A DNA stretch of 64,000 bases from Pseudomonadota bacterium (GTDB taxonomy: Bacteria > Pseudomonadota > Alphaproteobacteria > Rhizobiales > Hyphomicrobiaceae), in contig JAEZRM010000084.1 of NCBI GenBank assembly GCA_023412805.1, forward strand, positions 25,939 to 89,938. The letters run 5' to 3'. Numbering within the stretch: position 1 is the first letter of the stretch; each line of letters opens with the position of its first letter. This document shows, piece by piece, positions 59,769-64,000 of this stretch. The translations under genes and the position numbers were made by a program. The notes beneath the pieces are model-generated. The model ran no database searches, was not told the DNA's origin, and saw only the letters and a list, made by a program, of their open reading frames with translations.

Positions 59769-60620
59769 TCAGCTTATGCGTTTGACTTCGGCCGTCGCGC
59801 CAGCCCCATCCGCAAGCCGCTCGACGAGCGTCGGCAGCAACACGGCGAGGTCCGTTTCGAGCGTGTAGGGCGGATTGAGGACGACCAAGCCCGACCCGTT
59901 GAGCCGATCGATAGCCGCCGGCGCACGAATGAAGAGATCGATGGCAAGGCTCTCGCGTGGTGCGACGGCCGCCATGGCCTCGTGGAAGCGCGCGATCGGG
60001 CGCGGATCCTTGATCGGATACCAGATTACGTACACGCCGCCCGCAAAGCGGCGCATCGCATTTCGCATGCCCTGCACCAGCCGTTCGAGCTCTCCCGCCT
60101 CCTCAAAGGGCGGATCGACCAGGATGACACCCCGCCGCTCCTTGGGCGGAAGCTGGGCCTTCAGCGCGAGCCAGCCGTCGAGGCCGAGCACCTTCGCGCG
60201 CGGGTCACCCGCCAGGCTCCGGCCAAGCGTCGCCGCATCCTCGGGGTGCAACTCGTTCGCGACCAGACGGTCCTGTGAGCGCATAAGTGCCAGCGCGAGG
60301 CAAGGCGAGCCGGGATAACGCCGCAGATTCCCGTCCGGATTGCACGCCTGGACCGCAGTGAGATAGGGGGCCAGCAGCGGCGCGACGGCCTCCGGCAGGG
60401 GTTCTGCCTCGGGGCCGAGCAGGCGACCGATGCCGCCCTTCCATTCGCCTGTCTTCTCGGCGGCCTCGCTGGCGAGATCGTACATGCCGATGCCGGCGTG
60501 CGTATCGATCACCCGAAAGGCCGCATCCTTCTTCGCCAAGTGCACGATCACGCGCGAAAGCACCGCGTGCTTCAGCACATCGGCAAAGTTTCCGGCGTGG
60601 TAGGCGTGGCGGTAGTTCAT
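59769..60620 (-). CDS. rlmJ: 23S rRNA (adenine(2030)-N6)-methyltransferase
   Basis: A 283-residue RlmJ, which methylates A2030 of 23S rRNA. MNYRHAYHAGNFADVLKHAVLSRVI is the diagnostic N terminus, FRVIDTHAGIGMYDL the SAM site, and ILVDPPFEEAGELERL the catalytic DPPF motif. Domain order and length are normal. The upstream region is 235 bases to the divergent MFS gene. Confidence 0.95.
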   Translation of the reverse strand: MNYRHAYHAGNFADVLKHAVLSRVIVHLAKKDAAFRVIDTHAGIGMYDLASEAAEKTGEWKGGIGRLLGPEAEPLPEAVAPLLAPYLTAVQACNPDGNLRRYPGSPCLALALMRSQDRLVANELHPEDAATLGRSLAGDPRAKVLGLDGWLALKAQLPPKERRGVILVDPPFEEAGELERLVQGMRNAMRRFAGGVYVIWYPIKDPRPIARFHEAMAAVAPRESLAIDLFIRAPAAIDRLNGSGLVVLNPPYTLETDLAVLLPTLVERLADGAGATAEVKRIS

Positions 60621-60855
60621 GGCTCAAGCGTCGAGCATCCCAGCCGGTGCGTTGTCAAGTCAGCCCAAGCCGCCCGCAATCCTCATGTCAGACGTGAATT
60701 GTTCTTGTTTGAGAACTTTGTGCCGCGTGAGATACATGGCTTGTCACAAAGGGCCGATCAGAGCCTTGGACCGAGGACACGCCGAACCAATCATCGGATC
60801 GCCTCGGCCTGCGTGACCGCCACGTTGCAGCATCATCGCCGTTCGCCGATCCACC

Positions 60856-62106
60856 ATGCAGAAGCCCGCCGATAGTCCTGCCCCACGCCTTCCCTGGTGG
60901 CAGGATCCTCTGTACCGCGTCGTCCACGCGGTCGGGATTACGCAGGTCACGGCATGGGGTACGGCCTTCTACTGCCTCGGTGTGCTCGCGACCCCGATCG
61001 CCGAAGAGCTGGGTTTCACGCGCAGCTTCGTCTTCTTCGGCTTCACTATCGCCATGCTCATGCAGGGCGTGGTCTCGACTCCGATCGGTCAGCTTATCGA
61101 TCGCTGGGGCGGGCGCCAGGTCATGAGTATCGGTGTCGTGCTGATCGCGATCGGCCTCGCTGCGCTCGCCATGGTCACGAATTGGATTGCCTATCTCGCG
61201 GTCTGGGCCTTTCTCGGCGTGGCCATGCGCATGTCGCTCTACGATGCAGCTTTTGCCTCGGCGGTACAGGTTGCACCAAGCCGCGGCCGCAAAGCGATCT
61301 CGTATCTGACGCTCTATGGCGCATTCGCCTCCACGGTGTTCTGGGTCATCGGGCACCAGCTCTCCGAGGCCATGGGCTGGCGTAACGCGCTGCTCGTGTT
61401 CGCCCTGATCAACCTCGTCGTCTGCCTGCCGCTGAACTGGTGGGGGCTCTCCATCCGCGAGACGAGGCCAGAAAACGCCCCGGCCGCAACGATGGCTACG
61501 CGCGCGGTGGACGGCGCACCGCTTGAAGGCCGCGCCCGCACGATCGGCATGATCCTCTTCGCCCTCATCATGTCGCTCAACGGCTTCGTTTTCGGCGTCG
61601 TTTCCGTGCAGCTGGTCCCGCTGTTCGAAACCGCCGGCATGGCCACCGCCACCGCCGTCTGGATCGCCTCACTTAAAGGCGTCGCGCAGTTCGGCGGACG
61701 CGTCATCGAGATCGTCTTCGGCCGCAACCTGCACGCTTTCACGGTCGCGCGCTTTGCCATCGGCGCGCTGCCCTTCTCGCTGCTTCTGCTACTCTTCAGC
61801 GAAGGTGCGTTCGCCCCGATCCTCGCCTTCACGCTTCTCATGGGCGCGTCCCAGGGCGTGATCACGATCGTGCGTGGCGCTGTACCGCTCGCCTTGTTCG
61901 GCGCCGAAGGCTACGGCCGCGTGCTCGGCCTCATCGCGACGCCGATCCTCGTCGTCAGCGCGCTGGCACCGACGGTCTATGCCTTCATCCTCGACACGTG
62001 GGGCAGCACGGTCGGCGTGACGATCCTTCTCGTCAGCGCACTCATGGCCATGGTAGCCATTGAACTGATGGGCCGCTGGTACCGGAAAAATCAGAAAGGC
62101 GATTGA
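60856..62106 (+). CDS. Major facilitator superfamily transporter
   Basis: A 416-residue permease with twelve predicted helices. The loop after helix 2 reads GQLIDRWGGRQVM, the MFS signature (G-x-x-x-D-R-x-G-R-R). The substrate cannot be deduced; this sequence class is often annotated as an exporter or organic acid permease. No ribosome site precedes the ATG at 60856, so the start may be later. It ends 13 bases before the convergent CoA-binding protein gene. Confidence 0.85.
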   Translation: MQKPADSPAPRLPWWQDPLYRVVHAVGITQVTAWGTAFYCLGVLATPIAEELGFTRSFVFFGFTIAMLMQGVVSTPIGQLIDRWGGRQVMSIGVVLIAIGLAALAMVTNWIAYLAVWAFLGVAMRMSLYDAAFASAVQVAPSRGRKAISYLTLYGAFASTVFWVIGHQLSEAMGWRNALLVFALINLVVCLPLNWWGLSIRETRPENAPAATMATRAVDGAPLEGRARTIGMILFALIMSLNGFVFGVVSVQLVPLFETAGMATATAVWIASLKGVAQFGGRVIEIVFGRNLHAFTVARFAIGALPFSLLLLLFSEGAFAPILAFTLLMGASQGVITIVRGAVPLALFGAEGYGRVLGLIATPILVVSALAPTVYAFILDTWGSTVGVTILLVSALMAMVAIELMGRWYRKNQKGD

Positions 62107-62119
62107 AGCGGGGGTACGC

Positions 62120-62656
62120 CTACCCCGAGCGCGGCCGGATCACATGGTTCTGCACGCCGGCAGCACCGAGCTGCGGCCGCTTCGAGCTCACCAGTCCCGC
62201 ATTGACGCCCGCCCAGCCGATTTCACCCGAAAGCCGGCCGTACTCGATCTTCGGGCAGCGGTTCATCACCACCTTGATGCCAGCAGCCTCCGCTTCGGTC
62301 GCCGCCTCGTCATTGCGGACAGCAAGCTGCATCCAGATGACCTTGAGGCCGAGCTTATCCTTCAGCACGATCGCCTCGCGCACGATCCCGAGCGCAGCTT
62401 CCGAATTGCGGAAGATATCGACCATGTCCACGGAGCCATCGATCTCACGGAGGCTCGCCAGCACCTTTTGCCCAAGGATCTCCTGCCCCGCGAGCCCAGG
62501 GTTGACCGGAATGACACGGAAGCCCTTGCCGAGCAGATACTTCATGGCGAAGTAGCTCGGCCGGTTCATGTTGGCCGACGCCCCGACCATCGCGATCACT
62601 TTGACCTCGTCGAGGATCGTCGCGATGTAGGCGTCGTCGTAGCGGTCGTGGTTCAT
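62120..62656 (-). CDS. CoA-binding protein (YccU-like)
   Basis: A 178-residue single Rossmann-type CoA-binding domain, as in the N-terminal part of succinyl-CoA ligase alpha. VIAMVGASANMNRPSYFAMKYLLGKGFRVIPVNPG, VDMVDIFRN and VVMNRCPKIEYGRL are conserved. The biochemical role of stand-alone YccU proteins is unknown; a CoA-linked regulatory or protein-modifying role is usually inferred. It starts 6 bases after the VOC gene stop, so it is in the same operon. Confidence 0.9.
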   Translation of the reverse strand: MNHDRYDDAYIATILDEVKVIAMVGASANMNRPSYFAMKYLLGKGFRVIPVNPGLAGQEILGQKVLASLREIDGSVDMVDIFRNSEAALGIVREAIVLKDKLGLKVIWMQLAVRNDEAATEAEAAGIKVVMNRCPKIEYGRLSGEIGWAGVNAGLVSSKRPQLGAAGVQNHVIRPRSG

Positions 62657-62662
62657 GCGTGC

Positions 62663-63106
62663 TCAGGAGCTCTGCGGCGGCGGCAGTTGCGGACGGCCAT
62701 GTTCGTCCAGCGGCCAGAACGGGTTGTAGGCGATCTCCCAAAGAAATCCATCGGGATCTGCGAAGTAACCAGCGTAGCCGCCCCAGAACACTTTGCGCGC
62801 CGGCTGGGTGACGCGACCGCCCTGCTGCGCAGCGAACGCCATGGCCGCGTCGACGGCTGCCTCGTTCTCCAGGTTGATCGCAAGCGACATGCGCGAGCGC
62901 TTTTCGCCGCTTTCGATCTCGGTGTTGGCGTCTTCAGCCAGATCCTGCCGCCCGAATACGGCAAGCACGACGCCGTTCATGTCGAAGAATGCTACGCCTT
63001 CACCGTCGACGCCAGCCGCACGAAATCCGAGGCCTTCGTAGAAGCGGCGTGAGATCGCCACGTCGGCAACGCCGAGAGTTATGAGCGTCACCCGCTGCGG
63101 GACCAT
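62663..63106 (-). CDS. VOC-superfamily (glyoxalase-like) protein
   Basis: A 147-residue protein with one VOC unit pair. LGVADVAISRRFYEGLGF starts the first beta-alpha-beta-beta-beta module, and GGYAGYFADPDGFLWEIAYNPF the second, with the metal Glu. Substrates range from methylglyoxal to antibiotics and aromatic diols; nothing here decides. The ATG at 63106 lies 2 bases after the enoyl-CoA hydratase stop; a TTG at 63112 would overlap that stop. The gene is part of the run from 63.9 to 62.1 kb. Confidence 0.88.
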   Translation of the reverse strand: MVPQRVTLITLGVADVAISRRFYEGLGFRAAGVDGEGVAFFDMNGVVLAVFGRQDLAEDANTEIESGEKRSRMSLAINLENEAAVDAAMAFAAQQGGRVTQPARKVFWGGYAGYFADPDGFLWEIAYNPFWPLDEHGRPQLPPPQSS

Positions 63107-63108
63107 TC

Positions 63109-63942
63109 TCAATCACCTTTCCAGGCGGGCGGACGCTTCTCGACGAACGCGCCGATGCCTTCCTCGGCATCCCGATGCATCATGTTGCGCACCATGACCT
63201 CGCTCGCGTAGGCATAAGCGTCTGCCACCGGCTTCTCGACTTGAGCGTAGAACGCTTCCTTGCCGATCCGGATGGTCGCTGGCGATTTGCTCGCAATAAT
63301 GCGACCGAGCGCGATCGCAGCATCGAGCGCCTGACCTTCCTCCACCACGCGATTGACGAGACCGTAGGCCGCCGCCTGCTCCGCTCCAAGCATCTCGCCG
63401 GTCAGCAGCATTTCCATCGCGCGCTTGCGCGGCACGTTGCGCGTGAGCGCCACCATCGGTGTCGAGCAGAAGAGCCCGATGTCGACGCCGGGCGTCGCGA
63501 ACTTCGCCGCAGCTCCCGCCACCGCGAGATCGCAGGTCGCAACGAGCTGGCAACCCGCCGCCGTCGCCACACCTTCGACGGCCGCGATGAAGGGCTTGGG
63601 GCTGCGCATGATCGACGTCATCACAGCCGCGCAGCGCGACATGGTGAGCGCGTAGAAGCCGCGCCCGCCATCCGGATCGCCACGATGACTTGTCAGTTCC
63701 TTGAGATCATGACCGGCGCAGAACGCGGGGCCTGTCGCCGCCAGCACGATCGCGCTCACCCCGCGCTCACGGGACAACCGGTCGATCGCGGACTGCAGCG
63801 CGTAGAGCATGTCGAGGCTCAGGCTATTGCGCGCCTCGGATCGCGTGAAGGTCAGGACGGCAATCGCATCATGGCGCGCCTCGCTTATGAGCGAAGTGCT
63901 GTCCTTCAGGGTGCCCGTCGTCGGCGATCCACCATCCTGCAT
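63109..63942 (-). CDS. Enoyl-CoA hydratase/isomerase family protein
   Basis: A 277-residue crotonase-fold protein, the third in the window. AFCAGHDLKELTS forms the first oxyanion segment and EGVATAAGCQLVATCDLAV the second; VDIGLFCSTPMVALTRNV follows. The C terminus ends EKRPPAWKGD. The second catalytic Glu region (usual GCIPGAGGTQRL) reads GLFCSTPMVAL, so the reaction need not be hydration; proteins with the CAGHDLKE segment are often annotated as enoyl-CoA hydratase. It is the first gene of a three-gene run with the VOC and CoA-binding genes. AAGGAA precedes the ATG at 63942. Confidence 0.9.
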   Translation of the reverse strand: MQDGGSPTTGTLKDSTSLISEARHDAIAVLTFTRSEARNSLSLDMLYALQSAIDRLSRERGVSAIVLAATGPAFCAGHDLKELTSHRGDPDGGRGFYALTMSRCAAVMTSIMRSPKPFIAAVEGVATAAGCQLVATCDLAVAGAAAKFATPGVDIGLFCSTPMVALTRNVPRKRAMEMLLTGEMLGAEQAAAYGLVNRVVEEGQALDAAIALGRIIASKSPATIRIGKEAFYAQVEKPVADAYAYASEVMVRNMMHRDAEEGIGAFVEKRPPAWKGD

Positions 63943-64000
63943 CCGGGTATTCCTTGCGCGATCGCGGCGGCCCCCGGGCGGGCGCCCCGCGCCCCCCGCG

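Overview
The window is a continuous piece of a high-GC alphaproteobacterial chromosome, most likely from the Hyphomicrobiales (Xanthobacteraceae/Nitrobacteraceae-like). The evidence is the gene content: a DUF2865 protein, an EipA (DUF1134) envelope protein, CtaA-type heme A synthase, an HslV with the extended N terminus seen in alphaproteobacteria, protocatechuate and 4-hydroxybenzoate enzymes, and many CoA-dependent catabolic genes. Genes are densely packed on both strands. I see no rRNA or tRNA gene, no CRISPR array, no transposase and no phage gene. One gene, a GNAT acetyltransferase, is cut by the left edge.

Layout. 0-13 kb: acetyltransferase, DUF2865 protein, an MhpD-like hydratase followed by a TPP enzyme, YebC, a GtrB/GtrA-like glycosyltransferase-flippase pair, a divergent GTP cyclohydrolase II, HslV without HslU, a methyltransferase, a patatin lipase, an alpha/beta hydrolase and a MarR regulator. 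13-25 kb: RidA; an acyl-CoA synthetase / PrpD / SDR run; a biotin-synthase-like radical SAM protein; a histone-deacetylase-like amidohydrolase; TusA; RarA; hemerythrin; gamma-glutamyltransferase; and a second alpha/beta hydrolase. 25-46 kb: a YfhO-like membrane protein, then a catabolic island. The island holds a class III aminotransferase, three M20 hydrolases, two enoyl-CoA hydratases, a CaiB/BaiF CoA-transferase, a GrdB-like protein with Cys in place of Sec, an amidase, PcaG, PcaH, PobA, a P1 (DmpA/NylC-type) peptidase, a DadA-like oxidase, a ketopantoate-reductase-like protein and an SPFH protein. 46-64 kb: envelope and housekeeping genes (EipA, a coiled-coil membrane protein, a proline-rich tail-anchored protein, CtaA, RNase T2, a lipoprotein PHB-depolymerase-like enzyme, an exonuclease-CBS-DUF294 fusion, a Tat-exported FccB-like flavoprotein, a repeat protein, Csp, RlmJ, an MFS transporter, a CoA-binding protein, a VOC protein and a third enoyl-CoA hydratase).

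How they fit together. PobA, PcaH and PcaG would convert 4-hydroxybenzoate through protocatechuate to beta-carboxymuconate; the later pca genes are not here. The amidase, peptidase, deacylase, aminotransferase and D-amino-acid oxidoreductase genes around them suggest growth on amides, unusual peptides or N-acylated amino acids, with carbon leaving through CoA-thioester chemistry. This is inference from family membership.

The most unusual signals are: two long inverted repeats sharing a CTAGTGT end that fill the pcaH-pcaG gap, with a relative upstream of eipA; the Cys-only GrdB-family protein locked by ATGA overlaps into an operon with a CoA-transferase and an enoyl-CoA hydratase; the DEDDh exonuclease fused to CBS and DUF294 domains; a protein built of four EF-hand-like units; and FNR/FixK-type palindromes at the hemerythrin gene and at an M20 hydrolase gene.
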